Assembly (NCBI RefSeq): GCF_029407905.1
Contig: NC_073630.1
Location: 43,487,001-43,551,000 of the forward strand
Direction of reading: 5' to 3'
From: Bubalus kerabau
Lineage: Eukaryota > Chordata > Mammalia > Artiodactyla > Bovidae
DNA length: 64,000 bases
The translations under genes and the position numbers were made by a program. How positions within the stretch are numbered: position 1 is the stretch's first letter; the number at the start of each line of letters is the position of its first letter. A model generated the notes under the pieces. It saw only the letters and a list, made by a program, of their open reading frames with translations. It was not told where the DNA came from and did not search any database. This document shows positions 1-11,990 of this stretch, piece after piece.

Positions 1-175
1 CCCTCAGAGTCTCCTCCTCTATTAGTTGTTGCTTCTCAGAGTCCCTTTCTGAACTCTAAATTCAGATGTACCCAAGACTTTGACTTTGGAACTCTTCTCG
101 TCTCTGTCTACAATCATTTCCTTGTGGAGGCCATTCAGTTCCAAAGTTTTAAATATCATCTGTGCCTGGAAAGTG

Positions 176-392
176 AAAATGAAAGTGTTAGTCATTCAGT
201 CCTGTCCAAATCTTAGCAACCCCATGGACTATAGCCTGCCAGGCTTCTCTGTCCATGGGATTCTCCAGGCAAGAACACTTGAGTGGGTTGCCATTTCCTT
301 CTCCAAAGGATCTTCCTGACCCAGGGATCCAACTCTGGTCTCCCACGTTGAAGGCAGACTCTTTACCACCTGAGTTACCAGGGAAGCCCTTG
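176..392 (-). mobile_element. Bov-tA SINE
   Basis: Antisense copy of the ruminant tRNA-Glu-headed Bov-tA SINE. The BovB-derived tail comes first (cattcagtcctgtccaa, then the CCATGGACTATAGCCTGCCAGG block) and the tRNA-like head lies at 340-392. The short open frames on both strands here are consequences of the SINE, not genes. Confidence 0.93.
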
Positions 393-396
393 ACTC

Positions 397-807
397 CCAA
401 ATGTATATACCTAGTTTAATTCTCCCAGCACCACTAGCCCCATAATCAATCTCTAGTCTAATTCCCTATTGGTCAGCTCCTCTTGGATGTCCTTCAGGCA
501 ACTGTTCTAGTCTAGGTTATGTAGAAAGAAGATTCTGTGCAAAAATTAAAATGCAAGCCTAGGACAGCGATGATGAAAGTAAAACGAAGTAATAGAAGAG
601 AGTAAGGTGAAGCATTTCTTAACTACCTCATAACAATATACTACTGAGAGACACAACAAACTGTAGGAGGCTTTTTTATTCTATATCTAGGGAAAGTTAC
701 AAGAAAGAATTACATCATGGAGTAGCCTAATGGAGAGAGAAATCTGCCTGGCTTTCTCTGGGCACCTTGCTCTAACTTCTGGGTTTTTGATGGTCTCTTA
801 AAGTATC
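397..807. other. unassigned interval
   Basis: No recognisable repeat, exon or RNA gene. The DNA is AT-rich and stop-dense in all frames. Confidence 0.5.
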
Positions 808-1083
808 CTCTGGAGAAGGCAATGGCATCCCACTCCAGTACTCTTGCCTGGAAAATCCCATGGACAGAGGAGCCTGGTAGGCTGCAGTCCATGTGGTCGC
901 TAGGAGTCGGACATGACTGAGCGACTTCACTTTCACTTTTCACTTTCATGCATTGGAGAAGGAAATAGCAACCCACTCCAGTGTTCTTGCCTGGAGAATC
1001 CCAGGGATGGGGGAGCCTGGTGGGCTGCCGTCTATGGGTCAAACAGGGTCAGACACAACTGAAGTGACTTAGCAGTAGCAGTA
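808..1083 (+). mobile_element. BOV-A2 SINE (dimer)
   Basis: Sense BOV-A2. Two related monomers, each beginning GGAGAAGG(C/A)AATGGCA and containing the 'cactccagt..ttgcctgga' block, are joined by the linker cttcactttcacttttcac. It ends in a degenerate (CAG/TAG)n tail near 1070-1083. Confidence 0.95.
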
Positions 1084-1309
1084 AAGTATCCTCATCTAAG
1101 TGCTTGTATGAATCATGTTTGAATCAACATGACTTGTTGATTCACTCAGTCCAAAAACTGGGAAGATGTTCAAGCACAAATAGGTGACAGCCACAAACAA
1201 GGAAGAAGGAAGAAGTCATTTGATACCACTAAGAAAGTGCAAAGGTTTGGGCTCCATCTTATCATCTTGAAATTAATCTGTCCCGAACTATCTTCCCTCC
1301 TGAATTCTT

Positions 1310-1430
1310 TTTTTTTTGTCCACACCACACGACTTGTGGGATCTTAGTTTCCTGACCAGGGATCAAACCAGGGCTCTCAGCAGTGAGAACATGGAATCCT
1401 AACCACTGGGCCACTAGGGAATTCCCCACC
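1310..1430 (-). mobile_element. CHR-type tRNA-derived SINE
   Basis: Antisense CHR SINE of the cetartiodactyl type. A T-run at 1310-1318 (the complement of the A-tail) is followed by the diagnostic blocks 'cctgaccagggatcaaacc' and 'ctaaccactgggccact', the inverted B and A boxes of the tRNA-like promoter. Confidence 0.88.
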
Positions 1431-1654
1431 TCCTTTTTTCATATGCCTTCCCTGTCTCAGCTATGGAGAGCTCCAGACCAAAACCTTGGAGACACTTTTA
1501 TTTCCTTTCTTTCTGACGTACTCCACATCTAATTTCATAGCCAGTCCTCTTGGCTCTGCCTTTAAAGCATAGTCAAGAGCTGAATCTCTAATGTAGCACC
1601 ATGCCACTGGCTATTTCCTTTGAAAAAACAATTTCTTGCTCTACCCATATATAG

Positions 1655-1921
1655 CTTCCTTCCTTTACCTATCTCTCAAATGTTACATTCTCAGTAAAGT
1701 CTTCCCAGACTGTCTATTTAAAATTAAGCCCCTGATCCCTCTTCAATTCTCAGTATCTGATGTGTTTCTTGATTCAATGATTTCTTATCTGCTCTCTCCA
1801 CATAAATATAATTGCAATTAGGGTAGTATTTTTTGCCTGTTGAGTTCACTGTTATATTCTTACCACCTAGAATAGTTTCTGGAACAAAGGAATTTGCAAC
1901 AAAGATTTGAGTGATTTCCAA
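1655..1921 (+). mobile_element. L2 LINE 3' fragment
   Basis: Degenerate LINE2 3' region. It shows the 'tctcaaatgttacattctcagtaaagtcttcc' type block split by many substitutions, then the 'ccacctagaatagtttctgg' block near the L2 3' end. The family call rests on remembered consensus, not on an alignment. Confidence 0.5.
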
Positions 1922-2640
1922 GATCTCTTGAGAACAAATGAAAGCTCCTCCTCTCACCACACCCATATTTTCACATGAGAATCTTCAGCTGAAGTGAGTA
2001 GATCCATCTACTAGCAACTGACCTTACTTGGCTGTCTCTTTCACGGACTCCTGAATAACTCCTTGACTTGAGCCGGAAGCTCGAAGGGCTGTGTACTCTG
2101 AAGAAAGAGACTGTGTCTTGACGTGATGACTGGAGCTTCTCCTTATGTGGTCCTGCTCATTTTCACCTTCTCCTCCTTGGGTCTGTCAAAGAAAAGGGAA
2201 AATTTAAAAGCACTCTAAAAGGAATAAATCACTTCTTGCTTAGGGTCTGAGATGAAAGTTGTTGTGCATAAGATACTTCTTGGATAAACTAAACAAATGC
2301 CATCCCTTTACAACACCTACCTACGTGGCAGGTAAAGAGCATCATGGCTTTATCAGATTATCCTCACTGATTGCTGCTTTTCCCACAGTTTTCAATATCA
2401 CAGGACCACCAGTAAAACCAGCCCAGAGTGCTCCCTGAGCACTAGACTCTTCCACCCACCTGTCAACTGCACATCTTCACCAGAATCTGTGTGCCAGCTT
2501 TATTAAGCCCATAATTGAACTTATTTTCTTCTTTCCTCACACATTCTCTTCCTCCTTGTTCCAATCATAGTTAATGGTATCAAGTCTGCATGCTTGACAC
2601 AAGCATGACAAGAAAATTGGCCTAAATACAATCTCAAGAA
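1922..2640. other. unassigned interval
   Basis: Apparently unique sequence. No exon-like frame, RNA gene or confident repeat was recognised. Confidence 0.5.
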
Positions 2641-2644
2641 GAGC

Positions 2645-2745
2645 AGCACTTTTTGTCTGTCATGTTTACCCTTATATTCTCACCACCTACAACAGTCTCT
2701 AGCACAGAGGAAGCTTGCAATAAAAGTTTTGATGAGTTCCAACCT
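2645..2745 (+). mobile_element. L2 LINE 3' terminal fragment
   Basis: The stretch 'ttatattctcaccacctaca' followed by 'agtctctagcacagagga' resembles the L2 3' terminus. It is about 70-75% similar by eye to the copy at 1826-1919, as expected for two independent old L2 copies rather than a recent duplication. Confidence 0.5.
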
Positions 2746-2929
2746 TCAAAGACAAGAAACTGGCATAAGCTGCCCGCCCCCCTTATCTCCAACTTCCAGT
2801 TGGTTGAAGTCTTGAAATTTTACCTTCCCAATACCTCCTGATCATATTTCCTTGGTGTTTCTATGACCGCCTTAGTTGAAGTCTTACATTTTTTTCCTTG
2901 CATGATCTCAGGTAATTCCTAAGTTGTAT

Positions 2930-3141
2930 GCATGCGTGCTAAGTTGCTTTAGTCATGTCTGACTCTCTGCGACCCTATAGACTGCAACTATCCAAGCTCC
3001 TCTGTCGATGGGATTCTCCAGGCAAGAGTACTGGAGTGGGTTGCTGTGTGCTCTTTTCCAGGGGATCTTCCTGACCCAAGGATCAAACCTGTGTCTCTTA
3101 TGTCTCTTTCATTAACAGTCAGGTTCTTTACCACTAGCACC
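2930..3141 (-). mobile_element. Bov-tA SINE
   Basis: Antisense Bov-tA. The tail block 'gctaagttgctttagtcatg' is followed by 'gattctccaggcaagagtac' and the eroded tRNA-like head (3060-3141). The head carries a small duplication of 'tgtctctt'. Confidence 0.9.
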
Positions 3142-3159
3142 CTGATAGAATTGATAGGG

Positions 3160-3400
3160 GGAAAACATTTAACAATTAAATAAGCAAAAGTGATTGCTTC
3201 AGGTACTGAAAACAGAAGTGTGATAGAAAATGACTGAAGATGGCAAAGGCAAATTAAATTGGGTGGTCAAGAAAGGTTGTCAAGTGATATTTGAGGTGGC
3301 ATTCCAAGGAGGAGGAGCCATGGGAAAATGAAGGAGCACAACATTCCTGGAGTGGGAACTGCAAATGCAATCTTGATTTCTGGCTTTTCCTAGTTCTGAT
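3160..3400 (+). mobile_element. L2-like remnant
   Basis: Contains a block (about 3270-3370) resembling the common L2/MIR-class motif 'ggtggtcaagaaagg...tttgaggtggcattcc...ggagtgggaactgcaaatgc'. Very degenerate; orientation and family are tentative. Confidence 0.35.
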
Positions 3401-3594
3401 TCTGTATATTATTTTGGATCTAGTCTCTCCTTTGTAGTTAAAGTATGTCTATAGAAATATGGCCTCATAGCATTCCCATGTGGACACTGAGAAGCTGAGA
3501 AATTTTTCCATACGTGGATACCGACCTCATAGGCAGTTCCTCTGGATACAGTGCCTCCATGCTACAGATGACTTTATGTGTGAGCATGCACACA

Positions 3595-3700
3595 GGCTAA
3601 GTTGCTTCAGTCATGTCCAGCTCTGCTACCCTATGGACTGTACAGCCCACCAGGCTCCTCTATCCATGGGATTGTCCAGGCAAGAATACCGGAGTGGCTT
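3595..3700 (-). mobile_element. Bov-tA SINE, partial
   Basis: Only the BovB-derived tail portion is present ('gctaagttgcttcagtcatg' through 'caagaataccggagtgg'). The tRNA-like head is missing. Confidence 0.85.
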
Positions 3701-3803
3701 TACATGCACATGTATGTACAATTGTATACACTTTAAAGAATGATTAGCAGGATTCTAACAACATCTAGCATACCTTAGTCTTTGTGATCTGATCTATATT
3801 CTA

Positions 3804-4605
3804 GGGCAGGGTTTCCCAACCTTGTCACTATTAACAATTTGGGGCATTTTAGGATGCTTAGAAGATGGAAGTAGTGACAGATTTCCTCTTCTTGGGCTCC
3901 AAAATCACTGTGGATGGTGACTGCAGTATATCAGAAGATGATTGCTTCTTGGCAGGAAAGCAATGACAAACCTAGACAGTGTGTTGAAAAGCAGAGACAT
4001 CACTCTGCCAACAAAGGTCTAATATAGTCAAGGCTATGGTCTTCAAAGTGGTCACATGACAGCTGGACTGTAAAGAAGGCAGAACGCCAAAGAATTGATG
4101 CCTTCGAACTGTGGTGCTGGAGAAGACTCCTAAAAGTCCCTTGGACAGCAGGGAAATCAAACCAGTCGATCTTGAGGGAGATCAACCCTGAATATTCACT
4201 GGAAGGACTGATGCTGAAGCTGAAGCTCCAGTATTTTGGTCATCTGATGCGCAAAGACAACTCATTGGAAAAGTCCCTGATGCTGGGAAAGATCAAGGAC
4301 AGAAAGAGAAGAGGGTGTCAGAGGATGAGATGGCTGGATGGCATCACCAATCTAATGAACATGAATTTGGGCAAACTTTGGGAGATGGTGAGAGAGAAGG
4401 AGGCCTGCCGTGCTGCAGTCCATGGGGTCTCAGAGTTGGACATGACCGGGCCACTGAACGTAACAACAAAGGATGTTCAGAAGCATCCCCAACTTTTACT
4501 CCCTAGATGCTAGTGGGACTTCCCACACATCCCCAGTGTGATGAATCAAAATTGTCTCTAGACAGTTACATGTTCCTTGAGGACCACTCCCTAGCATAAA
4601 ATATC
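3804..4605 (-). mobile_element. MER5-type hAT transposon, split by BovB
   Basis: Non-autonomous hAT (MER5A-like) element in two pieces. 3804-3864 matches the terminal 'agggtttcccaaccttgtca' end, and 4484-4605 resumes with the internal 'gcatccccaacttttactcc' and 'ctctagacagttacatg' blocks. The break is exactly filled by the BovB at 3865-4470, which is bounded by a near-perfect 13-bp duplication (3852-3864 and 4471-4483). Confidence 0.7.
3865..4470 (+). mobile_element. BovB LINE, 5'-truncated
   Basis: 3' end of the RTE-type LINE BovB, sense. It encodes degenerate pieces of the C-terminal region of the BovB protein (e.g. the 'LKLQYFGHLM' segment near 4222-4251 and 'MRWLDGITN' near 4327). A target-site duplication flanks it (ggatgcttagaag at 3852-3864; ggatgttcagaag at 4471-4483). 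The tail is of the aacaacaaa type, not a long poly(A). Confidence 0.9.
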
Positions 4606-6556
4606 AGCAGCAGCATCTGCCTTAAGAAACTTTTTTAGAGATCTGGAAACACAGTATTTGCTTATCCTATTTTGTCCAGGAAATTTCTTATCTCTCCAAT
4701 CACTAGGTATTCTGTGATGATTTGACTACTTAGCATCTGAATTCCTGTCTCTGTGCCTAGGAGCTAATCTCTGTAAATCACATCCTATCTCTGGAATTTT
4801 GCTTCTTTTATTCTAAAATAAAAGGCAAAACTAGCTGATGTCCAAAAAGCCACCTATCTCAAGTGTTTCAAGATTCCTAGAAAACAAAGTCCTTAAGTTT
4901 TCAGAGTCATTGATTATTTCATGATTTTCAGGATGTAACTCATTGGGACTTGAAAGACTTAGGTCACTGGTGCATAAGTGGACTAAAAATTATACTTTGT
5001 GCACTATTGGATAGAATTTTCAGCATGGTTTGGAATGGCTTCAACTTTCTGTTTTGTTCTTCTCTTTAAGGTGTTTCAATCATTTTGCTTTTTGGTTAGA
5101 GAATCTAGTAATAGGATGTTTGAGACATACCTTTTATATATTTTTCCCACTAAATGACAAAATAATTTACTGTTTTTAAAGGGAAACAAATATAAAATAG
5201 GTGTTTTTTCTTCTTTCATTAATTTAGCCTACCATTTATTATGTATTATTGAGAACTTAAGCACAGGAAACGATGGACTGGTAATACAAAAACAGCCTGA
5301 CTTTGCTAGTAAGGAGCTGATAATTTTCTGTGTGATGTAGACACAGGCAATATAATGTGATGAGTGATGCAGACAAAGAAGGGCAAAGTGTTAAAAAATC
5401 TGGAAGAAGAAACATCTAACCAAACTTCCTGGAGGGATAGATTTAATGAAGACAGACTATCACTTTTAGCATATTAGCATATATGCATGAATTTTGGAAT
5501 CAAAGATTCTAAATATTCTAAACACAAATTCAAATTTTAGAGCCGTATGTGAAGAGTAGTCAAGTTAAAATGGGAAACAAAATGTGAATATGCAGTATAA
5601 CCTTTCACATGTAATGTTTGGTTGCACTTGTTTAAACACTCTTGCTGGGCATAGCATCTCTACAACATTTAGGTAAAAGTTAAAAAAAATTTTTTTTAAA
5701 CAGGAAAGAAAAAGCTTGGAAATCACCTGAGTGTTTATTCTGTGCACTGATGCACATCAAGGAATTCGAAAGCATGAAGCTCAATAATGTAGTATTCCAG
5801 TTTGCCCAGAGGCAGCAAGAGAGGAGACCAAAACCAGATCAAAGAAATCTGGGTGTCAGTAAAACCACAAAACCCTTTAAAGTGGAATTATATTTCCTGA
5901 CAATGTAAGTATTGAATAAGTAAAGATATTTGATTGCAATTTGTTACAGCATCCATTTGAAAGTTAATAATTAGCCATTAGGAGAAGTGACTCTTTTCAA
6001 AATTATAATATAATAGAACATGTCATGCTAAAACCTTTGAGGAGAGGGTGAATGATTTCATTTGGTTTCAGGATCACAATTGACTTCAATGTATAACTTC
6101 ACCAAGCATTATAGCAGAGAAGTTTTTGTGCAAAATGAGTGTAACACTAGGTCAACACCAGTCAATCACTGTTCAATAGACCTCCTTCAGATAATACAAT
6201 GGGGCTCAAAATTATCCAACAAAAATAGTGTGAGGCCATTTCTGTTGAAGGATTACCCCCATTGAGAGCTTAAATTTCACTTCTGTCTACACTTATTTTC
6301 ATGTTTTAATTTACAGTCAGTTTATAGATTCCTCCAAATAATGATTGAGCTCTTGAGCAATATTATTGCTCAATATCCTTTTTTTGCATATAATATTCTC
6401 TTTGTATTTAAGAAGGTTCATCTCTTCTCTCAAGCTTTTACTGTTCAACCTGGTAGAGTACAGCCCAATTGAACTAAACACTTGACAAGTTCAGTTTATT
6501 AATTTATTAATTCATTCATTTTTTTAATTAGTCAACAGTATTTGTGCAGAACCATG
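4606..6556. other. mostly unassigned AT-rich interval
   Basis: No host gene or RNA gene recognised. A faint L2-like block ('ctagtaaggagctgataatt...gcagacaaagaagggcaaag') is visible at about 5270-5460. The remainder, including short open frames at 5565-5747 (minus) and 6062-6265 (plus), shows no protein family resemblance. Confidence 0.45.
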
Positions 6557-6565
6557 GTGTATATT

Positions 6566-6781
6566 CATGGTTCAGACTGTAAAGAATCTGCCTGCAATGA
6601 GAGAGATGCAAGTTTGACCGACCCCTGGTACAGAAAGATCCCCCTATAGAAGGGAATGGCTACCCACTCCAGTATTCTTGCCTGGAGAATCCCATGGACA
6701 GAGGAGCCTAGCAGTCTATGGTCCATGGGGTTGCAAAGAGTCCGACACTACACAGCAACTAACACTTTCACTTTTTTCATA
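6566..6781 (+). mobile_element. Bov-tA SINE with TSD
   Basis: Sense Bov-tA: tRNA-like head at about 6568-6650, then the BovB-derived body 'ccactccagtattcttgcct'. The duplication gtgtatatt is visible at 6557-6565 and 6782-6790, confirming target-primed insertion. Confidence 0.92.
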
Positions 6782-7147
6782 GTGTATATTGTACCCAAAC
6801 GTATTTTTTTATGAGAAACCATTAGATATAGAAGTTTACAATAATGCCTAGTATTAGTAGGGATGAAACTGAAGTGGCACTCTCAAATACTTTTGATTCT
6901 CCTACATCCAGCTCATCCTAAGTAACTAGTCAATTCAATTATGCTAATCCAGCTTCTCATCCAGGGACTGATTGGGAATGAGCATGTGATCAATCTGGCC
7001 AATAAACTAGTGAAATCTGTGTAGGAGTCCAGGAGATTTCCTTGTTGGTATGATGGAGATATTGAGACTTACTGTGTCCAGATGAAACACTTATCCACTT
7101 TGCTATCTACCTGAGTATGATGTCAAAGACAAGAAAGTTGAGTATAT

Positions 7148-7357
7148 GTGAAAGTGTTAGTTGCTCAGTCATGTCCAACTTTCTGACTCCATGGACTGTA
7201 GCCCGCCAGGGCTCCTCTGCCCATGGGATTCTCCAGGCAAGAATATTGGAGTGGGTAGCCATTCCCTTCTCCAGGGGATCTTCCCAACCTATAGATTGAA
7301 CCCAGGTCTCCTGCATTGCAAGCAGATTCTTTACCTTCTGAGCCACCAGGGAAACTC
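7148..7357 (-). mobile_element. Bov-tA SINE
   Basis: Full-length antisense Bov-tA. The tail is at 7148-7240, and the tRNA-like head ends with the inverted 'tctttaccttctgagccacc' block. The candidate target duplication is caagaaag at 7131-7138 and 7358-7365. Four overlapping short open frames here are all SINE shadow. Confidence 0.92.
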
Positions 7358-7466
7358 AAGAAAGAAGAGATGGAAACAACATGGGTCTTTAATGATCTTG
7401 AAACTTTTATCAATCAGATTTGGAGGGTGGCCTATCTTTGGAATTTATAATATTTTTTGTATGGTT

Positions 7467-8072
7467 TTGGGCTTCTCAGGTGACACAGTAGTAAAGAATC
7501 TGCCTGTCAGTGTAGGAGATGTGAGAGATGTCAGTTTGATCTTTGTGTTAGGTAGTTAGAATAGGAAAAAGGAGTCCAGAATGGCAGTGGATAAAAAACA
7601 AAGAAGGGAAAAGCCCACGAAAATAGAACAAAGGAAGGTCTGAGAACTGGAGTGAGAACTTCAGGTTAATAAAAAAAGAAAAAAAAAACAGCCCTTCTGC
7701 TAACCCAATTTACATAAGGCAGGCTCAGGGGGGAGAAGAAAAACATATAAAAGGAGGAGCCCAAATTGAGCTGGGGTCTCTCTTCTCTTTGCGTTTTTTG
7801 GGTCAGCCTGCCCTCATGCCTCGAGGATGTATTTTCCTTTGCTTGCCAAATAAAACTGAACTATAACACTGGGTCCATCCGTCACTTCAAATTTTTGCTG
7901 TGGTGAGACAGAACCAAGGAAAGTACACACTCCCCCAATACTTGGATTGGGAAGATCCTCTGGAGTAGGAAATGACAACCCATTCCAGTATTCTTGTCTG
8001 GAAAATTCCATGGACAGAGGACCCTAGTGGGCTACAGTCCATGGGATTGCAAATACTGAGCAACTGAGCACA
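7467..8072 (+). mobile_element. Bov-tA SINE split by a solo LTR
   Basis: The head (ggcttctcaggtgacacagt onward, 7467-7545) and body (ggattgggaagatcctctgg onward, 7944-8072) of one sense Bov-tA are separated by the LTR at 7546-7940. Together the two parts make one ordinary Bov-tA, so the LTR is younger than the SINE. Confidence 0.85.
7546..7940 (+). mobile_element. solo LTR, ERV class not settled
   Basis: A 395-bp LTR starting TGTTAGGTAG and ending near ...CCCCCAATA (terminal CA eroded). It carries a TATA-like box (catataaaag, about 7745-7754) and a poly(A) signal (aataaaac, about 7850-7857). It lies inside a Bov-tA, with a short imperfect duplication (ctttg 7541-7545; cttgg 7941-7945). A 5-6 bp duplication would fit a class II ERV. 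The same family recurs at 59840-60364 on the minus strand. No internal gag/pol/env sequence adjoins it. Confidence 0.75.
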
Positions 8073-8384
8073 TACCCATTGTATGGTTTAAGTCATTTTG
8101 AAATTCTCTTTGCTTACAATAAAAATCATAATCATGATGTTTGACATTCTTTTCCAGCAGAGAAAGTTGTTCATGTATGAAGAATCTTAAAATGCTTGCA
8201 TGCTTTGGCACATTTATTAAAAATTAAGTTTTCAAAAAATATTCAGTAATATGGGAGAATCTTATTATAATATTAAGTAGATACAAAATAATACACTGAA
8301 TACAAAATGATATACTAAAACTAAATCTAACTATCAGCTGTCTTCTATAGAGCCACTTGCTACTTGCTAGGCACAGAGCTGTGT

Positions 8385-8702
8385 GTGAACAGTCTTATGG
8401 ACTCTGTGGGAGAGGGAGAGGGTGGGAAGATTTGGGAGAATGGCATTGAAACATGTAAAATATCATGTATGAAATGAGTAGCCAGTCCAGGTTCGATGCA
8501 CGATACTGGATGCTTGGGGCTGGTGCACTGGGACGACCCAGAGGGATGGTATGGGGAGGGAGGAGGGAGGAGGGTTCAGGATGGGGAACACATGTATACC
8601 TGTGGCGGATTCATTTTGATATTTGGCAAAACTAATACAATTATGTAAAGTTTAAAAATAAAATAAAATTAAGAAAAAAAAAAACAACCAAAAAAAAAAA
8701 AT
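8385..8702 (+). mobile_element. L1 3' end (ruminant L1)
   Basis: Severely 5'-truncated L1: only the 3' UTR ('gtcttatggactctgtggga', the gggaggg-rich block near 8556-8575, 'gtatacctgtggcggattca') and an A-rich tail at 8656-8702. It closely matches the 3' UTR of the longer L1 at 62180-62478. Confidence 0.92.
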
Positions 8703-8724
8703 TAAAGTCAATCATATCATGTAA

Positions 8725-8870
8725 TCTTCCCAGCAGGCCTATGCAGTAGTGCTCTCATTATCCTAGAGTTATATATTAGCAAACAGGCTTTGGAGATTAT
8801 ATAACTTGTCAAGGATCATATGGCTACTAAGCAGTGAGCTGGAATTTGAACTCTGAGAGTTACCTTTCTC
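8725..8870 (+). mobile_element. MIR SINE remnant
   Basis: Degenerate MIR core: 'cagcaggcctatgcagtagt', then 'tataacttgtcaaggatcat' and 'tggctactaagcagtgagct', in the usual MIR order. Family call from motif order, not alignment. Confidence 0.6.
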
Positions 8871-11800
8871 TAATATATTTAAGATAAATAGGGTCTGGCT
8901 CATGTCCAACTCTGAATTAGCCTGTTCTCGGGCCAGCTTTCCCTGGGTTTTGGGTCCCTCTCCAGAACGCTGAGATGTTCCTGAGGTCACCTTTCGCTTC
9001 CCTGTGGTGTATCACCTCCAATCCCAAATTTCCGATGATAGTAAGGCATCGCTTTCTGTCTCTTTCAAACCACTTACTTTCCCACAGTTCCACTGACACA
9101 CGGCTATTGGGAATACAGAACTTCTAGTGAAATGTTGAGATAAACTATAAAAATACATCATAGAGACAAAAATTTATATTTTAAAGCTAAACATTTCTGT
9201 TCTTCAGAGTCCCTGCCATGGGAAATCCCCCACTAGCTGCCTCTTTCCCTCTGACTGGGCATCCCGCCATGTTGCTGATGTTCTCTCTCTCCACCTCCTG
9301 TCTCCCCAGCTGTCAAGTTCCAATCAAATCTAAGTTGCTGTTAGTGTTCGAAACAAAGCAGAGCAAATGAGGTCCTGGGTGCTTTTTTGCATATCTCAAA
9401 CTTCTTAAGGTGGTGCTTTGTGTTTTGTTTTTTAAGAAATATAGAGTCCTTATCTTTAACATCATACTAGATATGTTTCAGGCAAAACTTTCTAAAAAAC
9501 AAACAACTTGTTACTTGTATACTTTTTACATTCCCAAAATAAAAGATATATATTTTAAACTTAAAAAAATTTGTTTTAAAAAATAAAACCAATTAACTTA
9601 TTTTATTGTAATTTTTTAATAATGCCTTTACCAAAGAAAATTTGTTATTCTGTATCTACACTTACCTATTAACATGATTTAGGTTAATTGATTTACCGTT
9701 TTTGTTCTCAGCATCCTTAACTGTGAGAGGAACTTTCTCTACGTTCTATATCTTCTCATCTCTCTCATTGACCTTTCAATTTTCTAGTGCTGCTCAAATA
9801 ACCTCATAATAAAGCTTCTTAAAATTCAGCACTGCCAAAGCCCTACCTTGTTTCCAGAACTTTCTTATTGGTCACACTCAAATCTCCAATTAAATATTCA
9901 TTGTTGATAGGATTACTATATAACTTATTATCCTAATTAAGATAATTTTGAGAATTGAAGTCAATGCTATTAATAATTATACATGATAAACTGGAACTGC
10001 CCAGGCAACTAGAGACTCATGGTCAGCCTTTATTAGGGAAAGATTGTGCTTTGAGTCCTTCCACTTTAAGAGAGGAAAATGGAAAGTTTTAAATGTTAGC
10101 TTTCAAAATTAACATCTAAATTGTATCCAGAGCCCTCTATGACTTCAGGAGAAGGATAAGGAAAGAAAATATTAATTGAATGTTCCTGTATTTTAGGTAC
10201 AAAATGCTGTTAGGTTCATTGTGTAGATTACCTCTTTTTTCCACAAAAACCTTCCCAAGTAGGATCATTGCTTTTTCACAGTTTGTTGACCAAAGGGAAA
10301 TATAGGGAGAGGAATCTTCCAGCATCTGTCTCTTCATAACCTATTGGCAACTTTGTTCCACAAAATCAGTCTTTTAAAGGCACAATTAAACTCATCTTAT
10401 CCAATTTTTATCTACTGGAGTAAAATACCTGGCCTCTTTCCCTATTTTCTAACAACATCAGTGTCTTTGATCTAAAGCCTTGTATTCTCATTCATATTTA
10501 ATATCTGCCTCTAAAGCTTTCTTTTAAATATATATCCAATACTCATGGTTACTTCAAGTACAAGTAGCATATACAAATCTTTTTGTTTTTGCTTATACAA
10601 AGTTTTGTTTCTTCTGTTTGACTCCTTGGAGAAGAAGGAGGAGAGCGGAAATTTGTCTCATTCTTTCCTGGGATTCACAATTTATAAAAAGTTTGCTGTT
10701 CTTGAAAAATCCTTTAAGATATTCACCACCATAGCTCCAACAGCAATAAGTGGCTTGTATTCATCAACGGAAATAACTTAGGTCCAAATGGAAGAACCTG
10801 AGGGACTCAAAGTAGCTCAGTTGTTTTCCTTAGCTTTCCCATTTTGTATTTCAATTAATTTTCCCTCTGACAAAAATCTAACAAGGAAACAAAATGGTAA
10901 GGCCATTTTATTTAAACAAAAGTATCTAGGGAAAGAATTTTAAAAAGCACAGATGTAAAAGTGAGCAGGCTATATATTTAATTCATATTTTAAAAATATA
11001 ATATGTTGCAAGTAAAGCATAGAAATGTTAACCATAGGCAAGGAAAAACAACCTGGTATTAGGAATTAAAAAATAAAAAAACACACATAAATTTACATAT
11101 ACATATATATAACCATCTAAAGTAAGCTGAGCACAATTTTAGCTTAAAGAATAACAATATTTTTGCTTCAACCATACACATATATGTAGATAAATTAATC
11201 ATTTAATATATATTAATTGCTTACTATGTGTCATAACATGAGGGTTTCTAGAAATTCAAACAAACATAAAAGCAAATTTTGCCCTCTAAGAATTTAGATT
11301 TAAGAGGAATATACAGAGCTAACAAGGTTGATTTCATTCTACTTCTAAGTAAATGATCAGTTGTTTAGAAAAGTGTCTAATAACAGAAAGAATTTAACCC
11401 TATCTTCTTTAAACTATATTCCAAGGGGAAAATTTGGCAAGTTTTATTGTAAACCTACAAAAATATTTTGAAAATAATTCTCTAATTCTTTAAAATGCTT
11501 TCTATCTGCAATCTGTACTTATTTATTCCTCCCTGGTAACTTATATCATGCTTTAGAATATGTTTGAAAAAAAATTTAGGGACAAATAGATCACGAATAT
11601 TGAAGACTTAAGGAGTTCCTTAAGTTAAATATTTATGCAGCATCAATATAAGCTAAATTTGGTATATATAAAGAAAATTTAAGCAGTTAATATGAAATTA
11701 TGAACACAAGTCTTACAGTCCTACAGTCTGGAAATTGAATGATGCAAAATATTAGAAGTGATCACAGTTTTAGTAGAATTCATTAAATCTATGGTATCTT

Positions 11801-11980
11801 GTAATGTATAGAGCTATATACTTTTATGAATTTTAGACAGCCACTTTACATGCTGTAAACTGACAAAAGAACCCTGAGAGACATATTACACTGTTTTATA
11901 AATGTAGTAAGTGCTTTCAGCAATGAATGAAAAAGAATATTCACAGTTCTGTATGTTTGAAGAATTATTTCAATACTTTT
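8871..11980. other. large AT-rich interval without assigned elements
   Basis: About 3.1 kb without a recognisable gene. 8880-9400 is less AT-rich and looks unique. 9420-9640 and 10860-11900 are strongly AT-rich. A weak MIR-like block may lie at about 10180-10290. Short open frames (e.g. 10545-10781 plus) have no recognisable domain. Confidence 0.45.
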
Positions 11981-11990
11981 ATTGACTTTT

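Noticed and set aside
1826..2742. Local duplication of 1826-1919 at 2647-2742
   Set aside because: The similarity is what two independent old L2 3' ends would show. The divergence is high and the flanks do not align.
7107..7559. Four overlapping open frames on both strands
   Set aside because: All fall in a Bov-tA SINE. Bov-tA and BOV-A2 copies elsewhere in the window give the same kind of peptides, so they are repeat shadow.
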